Source: Methylocystis rosea (GTDB taxonomy: Bacteria > Pseudomonadota > Alphaproteobacteria > Rhizobiales > Beijerinckiaceae). Taken from it: DNA of 64,000 bases. Both the position numbers and the translations under genes were made by a program. The notes below the pieces were generated by a model that did not search any database, was not told the DNA's origin, and saw only the letters and a program-made list of their open reading frames with translations. This document shows positions 19,016 to 26,931 of the stretch, in pieces. The stretch lies in assembly GCF_003855495.1 (NCBI RefSeq), contig NZ_CP034086.1, forward strand, positions 2,703,501-2,767,500, read 5' to 3'. Position 1 is the stretch's first letter. Each line of letters starts with the position of its first letter.

Positions 19016-19045
19016 GGCGTCGCCCCGAATGAACGGGGCGACGCC
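19016..19045 (-). terminator. Strong hairpin just after mbnT
   Basis: GGCGTCGCCCCG (19016-19027) pairs perfectly with CGGGGCGACGCC (19034-19045), a 12-bp stem with a six-base loop. In the minus-strand message it lies 8 bp after the mbnT stop. It lacks a T-run, so it may protect the 3' end or pause rather than terminate cleanly. Confidence 0.55.
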
Positions 19046-19053
19046 TGATCATC

Positions 19054-21468
19054 TTAGAACTTGAGTTTGATGCCTCCGGCGAAGGCGCGCGGCTGGCCGG
19101 CGAGGATGCCAGCGCCTTGCGCCGTCACCAGGCCGCCTGTCGGCCAGACCAGCGGCGTTTGTATCGGGCCGGCAAGGAGCGTGTTGGCCACGACGAATGC
19201 GCCGGCGACATAGGTTCGATTGAAGACGTTCGAGACCTCGAAAAAGAGCTCGATATTCTTGACATAGAAGTTGTCTATGTCGTGGTTATAGTGCGCGTTA
19301 AGATTGATCAGACTGTAGCTCGGCAGAGTGGTGAAATTGGCGTTGTCGATCGTATAATCGCTTTTGAAAATATATTCGGCGTAAGCGCCGAGACCCGAAA
19401 GGTCGCCGAAGGGCTGATCATATCCAAGACGCATCGTCACAGTATGCGGCGCCACGTTGGGAATTCGGTTGCCGGCGCGATTATATAAGACGGCTCGCCC
19501 CGCGACGGTCCCGAGATCGTCCCAGTAATTGGTGAAGAACTGATTGTTGAACGTATAGGCCGCGATCAGCCGCCATCCGTCGAAGGGCCGCCAATCGGCG
19601 TTGAGTTCGACGCCGCGGTGAAGAGAGGAAGGAATATTTTGCGAATAGCTGACGAGCGCGTTGTTCAATGTCAGAATTTCATTGCGATGCCATTCGTTGA
19701 AACCGGTCACGCTGAAATTGAGCTCAGGGCTCGGGGTCCAATCAATGCCGAGATCGACGCCCATATTGGTCTGAGCCTTCAAAGGATTTTGTCCGATTCC
19801 ATTTCGCGTGCTGGTGAGGAACACGAATGTCGGGCTGCTGTAGCCCGTCGCATAGCGCGCCCGCACCTGCCACTCAGGGTTATAGCGATAGGTGAGCGAC
19901 GCTTCCGGCGCCGTGTTCCAATAATCATTGTCGACGGCGACCTGAGTCGGAAATCTGGGCGCCAGATTGGCGGGGTAGTTATAGGCGGTGCTGACGCCCC
20001 AAACGCGATTCCAGTTGGAGCTGAACCCGATGACGCCCGTCAGGCCCGGCGCGAGCGCAATCTCTTCACGCGCGCGCAGACCGATGTTTGACGTATAGTA
20101 ATCCAACTTGCCGACCTGCGCGCCGATTGCGCCGCTGTACCAGGTATTGGCGATCTGATTGAAGAGCGGATTGGTGGTTTTGGCGTTGCTATAGAAGAAC
20201 TGGAGAAAATGCGTTGCCGGGAAGCCAAACAGATCGGTGTGGCTGGTCACGTCGGTCTGTGCGGTGATGCCCACCGTCGGGCCCCTTAAGGCGACCGGGC
20301 CGCCTTGGCCGCCCGGGCCGACGATCGGCGGCGGCCAGGTTCCACTGATGTTATCGAGATAGTCGTACGTAAATTGCGATCGCCAAGTGGTGGCGTTGTC
20401 GAAGTCATGCTCGAACTGAACGCCGGCGATCTGTCTGAGAGAGTTTTGATGAGTGCCAAGCTGCCAAACGCTTTGGCGCGTGAGCGCGCCGGAGATGCCA
20501 TTGGCCGGCACGTTCAGATTGTTGCACAGGTTGAGATTCAGGGGGACCGCGATGGAGCAGCCATAGTTTTGTTGAAAGGGATTGAGATTGAAGACATTGA
20601 TATTTTCTCGGTTGATGAACTCCGATCTCAAATTGTTGGCGATATATTTCACGATCACACGATCGGTAGGGGTCACGTCCCATCTGCCGAGGAGCTTGGC
20701 TTGTTTGCCTGAGAAAGAATTGCGGGCATAGCCGCTGCTGTTGGCGTCGGAGGCGAAAAACGACAGATCGAAGCCGCCGAGCGTGCTGTCGACCACCGCC
20801 TTTCCGACACGAACGTAATTGTTGACATAGCCGAAGCTGCCAAATTCCGAACCGGTGTGGACGCCGTCGATTTCGGCGCCGGAAAAGGTGCGGAAATTGA
20901 GCGCGCCGCCATAGGCGTAATTGCCGAAGAGCGCCGACGAAGGTCCGCGATAGACGTCGATGGCGGCATAAGAGTGCGGATCGAGCAGGTCGGTGCGGCC
21001 ATTGCCGTCGGCTGTCGTGATCGGGAACCCGTCTTCGTACAGCATGATGTTGCGGATGCCGGTCGGGAACCCGGGGCCGAGACGGTTTCCGGAGCCGCGA
21101 ATCGAAATCAACAGATCACGCGGATTGTTGCCTTGCTGCACAGAGACGCCGGGGCTGTATTCCAACACCCTACGGACATCCGCCAGGGGCGTCGGCTTGA
21201 GGAATTTCGTGTTGACGATCGTCACCGTCTGCCCCGGCGGGTCCCGGTAGATCGGCAGTTTCGCGCGAACGGGATTAAAGCCGGGCGCGATTCCCGCTTC
21301 GCCCGCCGTCGACTCTCTCACAGCCGGAGTCGCGACCGGCGGTGGCCGCCGTGCGGCGCCGATCGTGATCTGCGGAAGCGCCTGCTGCGCGTGCGCGACC
21401 GAGGCAGAGGACAAAAGCGCGAGGGCGCCGAGCGCGACTCCGTGCATCAATTTCGACCGGGAGCTCAT
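19054..21468 (-). CDS. mbnT: MbnT, TonB-dependent receptor for copper-methanobactin
   Basis: This is an 804-residue outer-membrane receptor. After the signal peptide (SSRSKLMHGVALGALALL to AHAQ) comes a candidate TonB box (LPQITIGA). A plug domain follows (TPLADVRRVLEYSPGVSV, DLLISIRGSGNRLG), then a 22-strand-type barrel ending with aromatic KLKF. There is no N-terminal STN signalling domain; the plug begins about 60 residues after the leader. The start at 21468 was preferred over a frame opening at 21513 because the latter lacks a ribosome site and would precede the leader. Its position behind mbnP and mbnH in a methanobactin locus gives the ligand. It should import the copper-loaded peptide using TonB energy. 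Confidence 0.9.
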   Translation of the reverse strand: MSSRSKLMHGVALGALALLSSASVAHAQQALPQITIGAARRPPPVATPAVRESTAGEAGIAPGFNPVRAKLPIYRDPPGQTVTIVNTKFLKPTPLADVRRVLEYSPGVSVQQGNNPRDLLISIRGSGNRLGPGFPTGIRNIMLYEDGFPITTADGNGRTDLLDPHSYAAIDVYRGPSSALFGNYAYGGALNFRTFSGAEIDGVHTGSEFGSFGYVNNYVRVGKAVVDSTLGGFDLSFFASDANSSGYARNSFSGKQAKLLGRWDVTPTDRVIVKYIANNLRSEFINRENINVFNLNPFQQNYGCSIAVPLNLNLCNNLNVPANGISGALTRQSVWQLGTHQNSLRQIAGVQFEHDFDNATTWRSQFTYDYLDNISGTWPPPIVGPGGQGGPVALRGPTVGITAQTDVTSHTDLFGFPATHFLQFFYSNAKTTNPLFNQIANTWYSGAIGAQVGKLDYYTSNIGLRAREEIALAPGLTGVIGFSSNWNRVWGVSTAYNYPANLAPRFPTQVAVDNDYWNTAPEASLTYRYNPEWQVRARYATGYSSPTFVFLTSTRNGIGQNPLKAQTNMGVDLGIDWTPSPELNFSVTGFNEWHRNEILTLNNALVSYSQNIPSSLHRGVELNADWRPFDGWRLIAAYTFNNQFFTNYWDDLGTVAGRAVLYNRAGNRIPNVAPHTVTMRLGYDQPFGDLSGLGAYAEYIFKSDYTIDNANFTTLPSYSLINLNAHYNHDIDNFYVKNIELFFEVSNVFNRTYVAGAFVVANTLLAGPIQTPLVWPTGGLVTAQGAGILAGQPRAFAGGIKLKF

Positions 21469-21496
21469 TTTCTTTGCTTTCCTGATGGGGTGAAAC

Positions 21497-22675
21497 TCAA
21501 TGGGAGGACGCACGCGATGGCCCGCTTGCCGTCGACGCCGGTTTCCAGGGGTCGGCGAAACGTGGAGATGTCAGCAACGACTCGTCGGTCAGCGTTTTCA
21601 GAAAGGCGATCAGATCGCTCTTTTCCTGAGGCGACAGATCGATGGGAACGATCAATGCGCTTTTGTTTGCGTTGTATCGGCCGTCGCCCTTGAGTGGACC
21701 GCTCGTGACATTGCGGCCGCCGGCCGCGTAAATGTCGATCACGTCATCCAGCGTCGCGACGCTGCCGTCATGCATGTAAGGCGCGGTGACAGCGATATTG
21801 CGCAGGCTCGGCGCGCGAAACGCGCCCATCTCGGCGGGATTATGCGTGTTCTCGAAAACGCCGCGATTGGGCTCGGGATAGGCGCCTTTGCCATCGAGAT
21901 CATAGAGGCCGGTGTTGTGAAACGGCGTCTCGATCTCGCGCGTTTTGGCGTGATAGAACTGATCGTCGAAATTCACGCTGCCGTGGCAGTGATGGCACTC
22001 GGCCTTCTCGCCAAAGAAGAGATCCTTGCCGCGCGTCTCTTCTGGAGAGAGCGTCGCCTTGCCTTCAAGATAGAGATCATATTTCGAGGACGCCGAGACG
22101 ACGCCGCGCTCGAAGGCCGAGATCGCCTTGATGACGTTGCCGAAGCTGATCGAGTCCGCCTCGCCGGGAAAGGCGGCCGCGAAGTCGCGGCGATACTCTG
22201 CGTCACTGTCGAAACGCGCGAGGATCTCTTTGCGGTTCTTGTCATTGACGCCCATCTCGATCGGCTCTTCGCCAAAGAGCGGACCTTCCATCTGCCTTTC
22301 CAGAGTGACCATCGCCGGATTCGCCCATGTGAGCGTGGCGCGCCAGGCGGCGTTGGCGATGCTGGGCGAATTGCGCGGCGTATGCTGGCCTGTCGCTCCG
22401 ACGGCGACCGCACGGCCATCGGTAAACGCCAGGCGCTGCTCATGGCAGGAGGCGCAGCTCTCCTTGCCGTTTCCGGACAGACGCGGGTCGTAGAAGAGTT
22501 TGCGCCCAAGCTGAAAACGCGCCTCCGACATTGCATTGTCAGCTGGAACCCGTGGCGGCGGCATGAAGTCGGGCAAAGTCCAGCGCCAGGACTCCGCGCT
22601 TGGGGCGGGGTCGCCTTGCGCCCCGCCCGCGATCAGAGTGGCGGCGAGGAGGAGGATGAGAGCTTCGCGCTTCAT
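21497..22675 (-). CDS. mbnH: MbnH, di-heme cytochrome c peroxidase/MauG-family enzyme
   Basis: This 392-residue periplasmic protein has two c-heme motifs, CASCH at residues 74-78 and CHHCH at 227-231, and the late MHDGS motif of the family. The signal peptide ends near GGAQGDP. In the characterised system MbnH uses a high-valent di-heme state to convert a tryptophan of MbnP to kynurenine, which creates a copper site. The start codon overlaps the mbnP stop (ATGA), so the two are translationally coupled, and mbnT follows 28 bp later. The gene order mbnP-mbnH-mbnT points to a periplasmic copper-handling unit. Confidence 0.93.
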   Translation of the reverse strand: MKREALILLLAATLIAGGAQGDPAPSAESWRWTLPDFMPPPRVPADNAMSEARFQLGRKLFYDPRLSGNGKESCASCHEQRLAFTDGRAVAVGATGQHTPRNSPSIANAAWRATLTWANPAMVTLERQMEGPLFGEEPIEMGVNDKNRKEILARFDSDAEYRRDFAAAFPGEADSISFGNVIKAISAFERGVVSASSKYDLYLEGKATLSPEETRGKDLFFGEKAECHHCHGSVNFDDQFYHAKTREIETPFHNTGLYDLDGKGAYPEPNRGVFENTHNPAEMGAFRAPSLRNIAVTAPYMHDGSVATLDDVIDIYAAGGRNVTSGPLKGDGRYNANKSALIVPIDLSPQEKSDLIAFLKTLTDESLLTSPRFADPWKPASTASGPSRASSH

Positions 22676-23742
22676 TTCGTGACCTCCGCGCGGAAAATCT
22701 TCGTCGACGCGCCGGAGGACTGGCCGGCGTCATTGGCGTCGGGCGCGGTCTCCTTGAGTCGAAGCCCAAGATTTTCGAACATCGGCGTGCATTCCGGATC
22801 GGCCGGCCCGCTCATGCAGCCGGTCGAGAACCCCTGGTCTTTGCCAAGATCGATGCCGGCGAAGAGCGGCTTCAGATCCAGCACGACGCGCTGCTTGGCA
22901 GAATCGAAGGAGGCCAGTTTCACGGGAACGCGATTTGGATTGGCGCAGGAGGTGATTTCGCCTTTCGTCGCGTCGCCGCGACAGCCCGTCGAACCCAGAT
23001 GCAGCATCCAGGTGGAGACGGTGATCGTCCCGTCCGAGTTGACGCGCAGCGGCGCCGTCTTCGGCGCGTCCGCCATCGGCGGCGGGCCGCCGTCGGACTT
23101 GTCGCCCGCGGGCGCGCCGGCGCCATTCGCTGCGTCCGCCGGGCTTTTCGGCTTGGGCGGCGGACGGGTCACGCCGCCCTCGGGATCAACTTCGATCTTT
23201 ATGAATTTGCGGCCGGCCTGCCAATTCCACGTCATCGACTGAAGATCGAGCGGCGCGGGCGCGGTGGCGAAATTCGAGTGGTTGAGAATGACGTCCTTGC
23301 CGTCCTTATCCTGGACGACGCTCGGGACGCCGATGACGAAGCTGAACCCTTTGTAGCGGCCGCGCGGCGCCGATCCCTTGATCGTGTCGTTGATGTCGGC
23401 GCTGCCGACGCATTTGCCCGTCTTGTTTTCAAAATCGAGCAGAGCGAGGTTGGCGTATTGCCAGTCGTTCTGTTCCAGTTCGATGGGGACTTCGTGGCCG
23501 GCGGCGTCGATCAGCGCCGGCGCGGCGATGTAGAACCTGGCGTCGTGGAGCTGCGCCGGCTGCCCCCCGGTTCCGAGCCCTGCGATGTCGCGGCCGCATT
23601 CGACCGGCTGATCGCCCGCCGCAAGCGCAAAGCGTATCGCGATCTGCTGCCTTTCGCCGCCATCGACCTTACCCGCCGCCTGCGCGCCGCCAACGGCTGC
23701 GAGACCGGCGATAACGGCCGTAAAACGAGTGAATGCGCGCAT
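22672..23742 (-). CDS. mbnP: MbnP, periplasmic copper protein modified by MbnH
   Basis: This 356-residue exported protein has a signal peptide ending GAQAAGK, and AGGAGAGGAA precedes the start. The four-Cys pattern of the MbnP family is visible (PVECGRDIAG, TGKCVGSADI, TGCRGDATK, ITSCANPN, then TGCMSGPADPEC). The conserved W-x-W lies at 172-174 (MTWNWQAG). From work on other MbnPs, a tryptophan in this region becomes kynurenine and helps bind copper. A Pro/Gly-rich insertion (about residues 190-225) is unusual. It is the first gene of the mbnPHT unit. Confidence 0.92.
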   Translation of the reverse strand: MRAFTRFTAVIAGLAAVGGAQAAGKVDGGERQQIAIRFALAAGDQPVECGRDIAGLGTGGQPAQLHDARFYIAAPALIDAAGHEVPIELEQNDWQYANLALLDFENKTGKCVGSADINDTIKGSAPRGRYKGFSFVIGVPSVVQDKDGKDVILNHSNFATAPAPLDLQSMTWNWQAGRKFIKIEVDPEGGVTRPPPKPKSPADAANGAGAPAGDKSDGGPPPMADAPKTAPLRVNSDGTITVSTWMLHLGSTGCRGDATKGEITSCANPNRVPVKLASFDSAKQRVVLDLKPLFAGIDLGKDQGFSTGCMSGPADPECTPMFENLGLRLKETAPDANDAGQSSGASTKIFRAEVTK

Positions 23743-23786
23743 GATTCCTCTCCTGTCAGCACGATTTTTGAGATGCTTCTTGGCTG

Positions 23787-23805
23787 CACGCGTTCGCGAC
23801 GCGTG
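23787..23805 (-). promoter_or_regulatory. Palindrome upstream of mbnP
   Basis: CACGCGT (23787-23793) and ACGCGTG (23799-23805) form a perfect inverted repeat around TCGCG, 45 bp upstream of the mbnP start. It could be an operator or a leader hairpin. No regulator can be named. Confidence 0.35.
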
Positions 23806-23902
23806 TCGGCGGCGGCGCGTCAGAGGCGCGCGCGAAAATCCAACGCGAGGGAAATGGCGATGAGGGGTCGAAGACCCGGCAGCCGACCGCTAACGCGCTC
23901 TC

Positions 23903-24316
23903 TTAGGAGAGAAGCGACGGGGGTGCGCGAGAAAGCCTGTTTCTGGGCCACTGGGTGGTCGGCGGCGCGAGATCGCGCTCTTCCGGCCAAAGAGGAGGAG
24001 CCTCAGACGAGGGCGCCAGCACGAGGACGACGGCGGACAGGAGAACCTTTGCTCCGAGGTCGTCGCTTCGGTCGCTTAGAAAGCAAGCCATGCAGTGCAT
24101 GTGCTGAACATGCGGGCCCTTGCCGTCGCCATTGGCTTGATCGGCGCAAAGCTCGTTCGCCATCGCGACGGGAGAGCTTAGGAACGCGCCGAAATCGCCG
24201 CCAAGGCGTCCGTGAGAAACAATAAGACCCAAAGCTTGCTGAAACAGCAGACAAGCGACAGCGGCCGCCACAATCGGACGCATGAACCGCCGCATTTTTT
24301 TCTTGTCTTGCCGCAT
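23903..24316 (-). CDS. DUF2946-like exported Cys/His protein, methanobactin locus
   Basis: This is a 137-residue protein starting MRQDKKKMRRFMRPIVA with a signal anchor. A metal-binding-looking cluster NELC...HVQHMHCMACF follows, then a second hydrophobic stretch (LLSAVVLVLAP) and a terminal SRAPPS. This layout resembles DUF2946 proteins, which I recall next to TonB-dependent copper receptors in other proteobacteria. It lies 160 bp upstream of mbnP on the same strand and could be cotranscribed with mbnPHT. A TTGACA sits at 24346-24351 (minus strand) but with a poor -10. Copper binding or sensing is inference. Confidence 0.68.
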   Translation of the reverse strand: MRQDKKKMRRFMRPIVAAAVACLLFQQALGLIVSHGRLGGDFGAFLSSPVAMANELCADQANGDGKGPHVQHMHCMACFLSDRSDDLGAKVLLSAVVLVLAPSSEAPPLWPEERDLAPPTTQWPRNRLSRAPPSLLS

Positions 24317-24715
24317 AGCGAATTCTGAGTGCACGAGGATTAACTTGTCAACGACGGTTAGCGCCCAAATTTTGCAATAATTTAAACTGTTGCGCTGCAG
24401 CCACACTTGGTCTTTGCAATTTCGCTCTGTCATTCAATTGACGGGCGCGAAGAAGCCGTTCGCCCCGACATCACTCCAAATGGCGCGCGCAACGGCCGGC
24501 GCTGAGCGCGCGGAGTCTTTAGTCCGTAATGAATATCCAGTGTCGGCTTGAAACAATGAAGCAGGCTCGCCGACCGTTGCCGTTTGTCAACGCGTCTTCG
24601 CCTATCGGTCCCTCGTCGTTCCGCCATGCGCACGTCGTATAAGGAGTTTCATATTGCCGCAAAATTGTTTCGCGCCTATGATCTACGCCCCGTAGGCAAT
24701 GGTTGGCGGCAATCC
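24317..24715. other. Divergent intergenic region of the methanobactin locus
   Basis: About 400 bp separate the two divergent DUF2946-like genes. The left part is unusually AT-rich for this genome (24350-24390, including AATAATTTAAAC) and probably holds promoters. No convincing gene or operator could be assigned. Confidence 0.5.
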
Positions 24716-25051
24716 ATGCTCGTTCGGCTCATTCTTTTCGTTGCGATCTTGCTGCAAGTCGCTGGCGTTTCGACTGTCGCCGCGCGCGCTCAATCTCATT
24801 CTTTGTCGTTCCGGCCCGTCGTCTGCAAAAGCGATGCTGTTCCCGCGGCGCCTCACGCGCCGGGCGACCACGACGGCTCTTGCTCGGACTGTATCGCGTG
24901 CTGCGACGCTCAGCCGCAGATCCTATGCGTCTATGATCAGGTTGCGCGCCTGTCCTTTCCAACGGCGCGACTCAGCGTTCTCGCTTTTCCAATCCTTCCC
25001 GTTTCCCGATCGCGGTCGGCGACTCCGCCAGCGCGCGCCTCCCCCGTCTAA
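24716..25051 (+). CDS. Second DUF2946-like exported cysteine-rich protein
   Basis: This 111-residue protein starts MLVRLILFVAILLQVAG, a signal peptide. It carries a dense cysteine motif, HDGSCSDCIACCDAQPQ, plus VVCKSD and ILCVYD. The C-terminus ends ATPPARASPV, like the ends of DUF2946 proteins. It lies about 140 bp upstream of the sigma factor gene on the same strand, and is divergent from the similar gene at 23903-24316. Five to six cysteines in a periplasmic protein of a copper-uptake locus suggest metal handling, which is unproven. Confidence 0.65.
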   Translation: MLVRLILFVAILLQVAGVSTVAARAQSHSLSFRPVVCKSDAVPAAPHAPGDHDGSCSDCIACCDAQPQILCVYDQVARLSFPTARLSVLAFPILPVSRSRSATPPARASPV

Positions 25052-25190
25052 AGACTCGGCCATACATCCGCGCGTTCGGAAGCAAATCCGTCCGCGGATC
25101 GAAACCACGCATCCCTGAAGGCCATGAGGGCGCTTGGGGTTGATGCGTTTTGGATAATCGGCGCGCTTGGAGACAAGCGGGGAGGCGCTG

Positions 25191-26024
25191 ATGCAGAAGT
25201 CCCATGAGACGATCGACCGACTGTTTAGAAGCCACCATCGCGATCTGATAACGCGGGCGCGCCGCGTGATCGGCTCGGGAGACGCCGAAGACCTGGTCCA
25301 GGAAGCCTATCTCAAAATGCTGGAAAGCGACCGTGGCGAACTGATTTCGAATGCGCGCGGCTATGTGTCGAAGATGACGTGCACGCTCGCGATCGACAAT
25401 CTTCGGAGGCAAAGAACGCATGCCAGAGCGCTGGCCGAAGACGGCGCATGGTTCCAGTCGCCCGCTCGAGACACGCAAATCACGTCGGCCCTCGACGCAT
25501 TCGGCCTGGCGCGGGACGTTCAAGCGGCTCTGAGGCAATTGCCGCGATGTTGTCGTCAGATATTCTTCATGAGCCGGATCCTGGGCTTCAGCCATGCTGA
25601 AATCGCGCAGGAAATCGGCGTTTCCTTGAGAACGGTCAATCGCAGCCTGGGTCGGGCGCTCGAACATTTCGATCGCGCCTTCGAGGTCGCGCCTTCGAGC
25701 GTGCCGATGGAGACGCAGAGCGTTAAGCCGAAGGCCGCGCCAAGCGATGCCTTGATCGAAGCTGGCGCGCCGCGCCTTCGAAATGCGCCAAACCTCAAAA
25801 TCTCGACGGCTCGAAAAAATTCTCGTCCCAAGCTGTCCGATTTTTGCGGCCTCGCTCGTCATACCATTCGGGTCCCGCGTTCTGCGGAGCCCGTCTGGTC
25901 TCTCCAGACGAAATCAAAACAGGAGGCCTTCATGACCATCCGTATCGCCAAGCGCATCACCCTCAATGTCATTGGCCGCGCCAGCGCCCGCTGCGCGTCG
26001 ACCTGCGCCGCCACCAACGGCTAA
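25191..26024 (+). CDS. mbnI: ECF sigma factor (MbnI-like), frame open into mbnA
   Basis: Residues 1-165 form an ECF (FecI-like) sigma factor. Region 2 has LFRSHHRDLITRARR, DAEDLVQEAYLKML and NARGYVSKM; region 4 has LRQLPRCCRQIFFMSRI and HAEIAQEIGVSLRTVNRSL. ATG 25191 follows GGGGAGG. Such proteins normally end near residue 170, but here no stop occurs. An 82-residue tail with no recognisable domain leads in frame into the mbnA start at codon 248, and the only stop is that of mbnA at 26024. Codon bias in the tail fades after about 25740, so part of it is probably not under coding selection. No anti-sigma gene (FecR/MbnR) is next to it. It should drive mbn transcription under copper starvation. 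Confidence 0.8.
   Translation: MQKSHETIDRLFRSHHRDLITRARRVIGSGDAEDLVQEAYLKMLESDRGELISNARGYVSKMTCTLAIDNLRRQRTHARALAEDGAWFQSPARDTQITSALDAFGLARDVQAALRQLPRCCRQIFFMSRILGFSHAEIAQEIGVSLRTVNRSLGRALEHFDRAFEVAPSSVPMETQSVKPKAAPSDALIEAGAPRLRNAPNLKISTARKNSRPKLSDFCGLARHTIRVPRSAEPVWSLQTKSKQEAFMTIRIAKRITLNVIGRASARCASTCAATNG
25892..25910 (+). promoter_or_regulatory. Hairpin in the mbnA leader
   Basis: CGTCTGG (25892-25898) and CCAGACG (25904-25910) form a 7-bp perfect stem around TCTCT, 10 bases before the AGGAGG of mbnA. No T-run follows, so it is more likely to stabilise the short mbnA message or mark its 5' end than to terminate. Confidence 0.5.
25932..26024 (+). CDS. mbnA: MbnA, methanobactin precursor peptide
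   Basis: This is a 30-residue ribosomal peptide with a perfect AGGAGG (25921-25926) five bases upstream. The leader MTIRIAKRITLNVIGRASA is basic and carries the IGRA motif seen in other MbnA leaders. The core is RCASTCAATNG, with Cys21 and Cys25 as the residues converted by MbnBC into a heterocycle plus thioamide. It matches the SB2-type methanobactin as I remember it. In that compound the two modified cysteines bind one copper ion, and a threonine is sulfated. mbnB follows 79 bp later. It shares frame and stop codon with the upstream sigma-factor frame. Confidence 0.96.
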   Translation: MTIRIAKRITLNVIGRASARCASTCAATNG

Positions 26025-26103
26025 GGACGGTTTGTTTGCGCCGTTGGCCCCCGGCCAGCGGCGCAAGCGACGTTCGGCGCATCAAGACGAAGGCGGCAAA
26101 GAG

Positions 26104-26931
26104 ATGCGACTTGGCTTCAATTTCACGCTCGGCGACACCTATGACATGGCTCAGAGGCTGATCGGCGAAGGGCACATCGATTATTGCGAATTTCTTATCG
26201 ACAATTTTTTCTGCGTCGATCCAGACGAATTGGCCAAGGCGTTCGATTGTCCAGTCGGGTTGCACATTATGTATTCGAAGTTTCTCGAAGCCGATCGGCC
26301 GACGCTCGTCGATTTCGCCGCTCGGCTTCGAGATTACATCGACGCGCTGAACCCGATTTACGTCTCCGACCATATTCTGCGCTTTTCTCACGAGGGGCGC
26401 GCTTTCTTTCACTTAGGCGAAATCGATTATTCCGCCGAATATGAATCCGTGCGCGACAAGGTCGTGCAATGGCAGGAGATCGTCGGACAGCGCATTCATT
26501 TTGAGAATTACCCGTCCATCATGGACGGCGGGGTGGAAGCGCCCGCTTTCTTCGAACGCCTTATGAAGGAAACAGGGGCGGGCGTGCTGTTCGACGCCTC
26601 CAACGCCGTTTGCGCCAATCGCAACTGCGGGACGCCGTTCGAAGCCTGGCGCAACGTCATCGCCGCGGCCCAGCACTTCCACGTCGCCGGCTACCGGCAG
26701 TCATTGATCGAGCCCTTCATTTCGCTCGACACCCATGCCGAAGCGCTGGCGCCGGACACGCTGGCCTTCCTTCAGAATTATCGATCGGTCTTCGACAAGC
26801 CGGGCGCAACGATGACCTATGAGCGCGACGACGAGATCGAATTTGACGCTATCGTCGCCGATCTAAAGGTGTTGCGGGACCTGTTCGGCCAACCGGAAGA
26901 AAGGCGTCATGACCTTGCTCTCACTGCCTAG
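26104..26931 (+). CDS. mbnB: MbnB, iron-dependent methanobactin-modifying enzyme (DUF692)
   Basis: This 275-residue TIM-barrel protein of the DUF692 family begins MRLGFNFTLGDTYDMAQRL. Likely iron ligands are in YVSDHILRFS, IHFENYPS, LFDASNAVC and HFHVAGYRQ. With MbnC it performs the oxygen-dependent four-electron oxidation of MbnA cysteines to oxazolone (or related ring) and thioamide groups. The start at 26104 was chosen over an upstream frame opening at 25966 because family proteins begin at this conserved segment. Its 3' end overlaps mbnC by 23 bp, so expression is coupled. Confidence 0.96.
   Translation: MRLGFNFTLGDTYDMAQRLIGEGHIDYCEFLIDNFFCVDPDELAKAFDCPVGLHIMYSKFLEADRPTLVDFAARLRDYIDALNPIYVSDHILRFSHEGRAFFHLGEIDYSAEYESVRDKVVQWQEIVGQRIHFENYPSIMDGGVEAPAFFERLMKETGAGVLFDASNAVCANRNCGTPFEAWRNVIAAAQHFHVAGYRQSLIEPFISLDTHAEALAPDTLAFLQNYRSVFDKPGATMTYERDDEIEFDAIVADLKVLRDLFGQPEERRHDLALTA

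Noticed and set aside
25705..25931. The sigma-mbnA spacer as a truncated FecR-like anti-sigma gene
   Set aside because: No FecR motif (such as a conserved Trp-rich N-terminus or a membrane helix) appears in any of the three plus frames.
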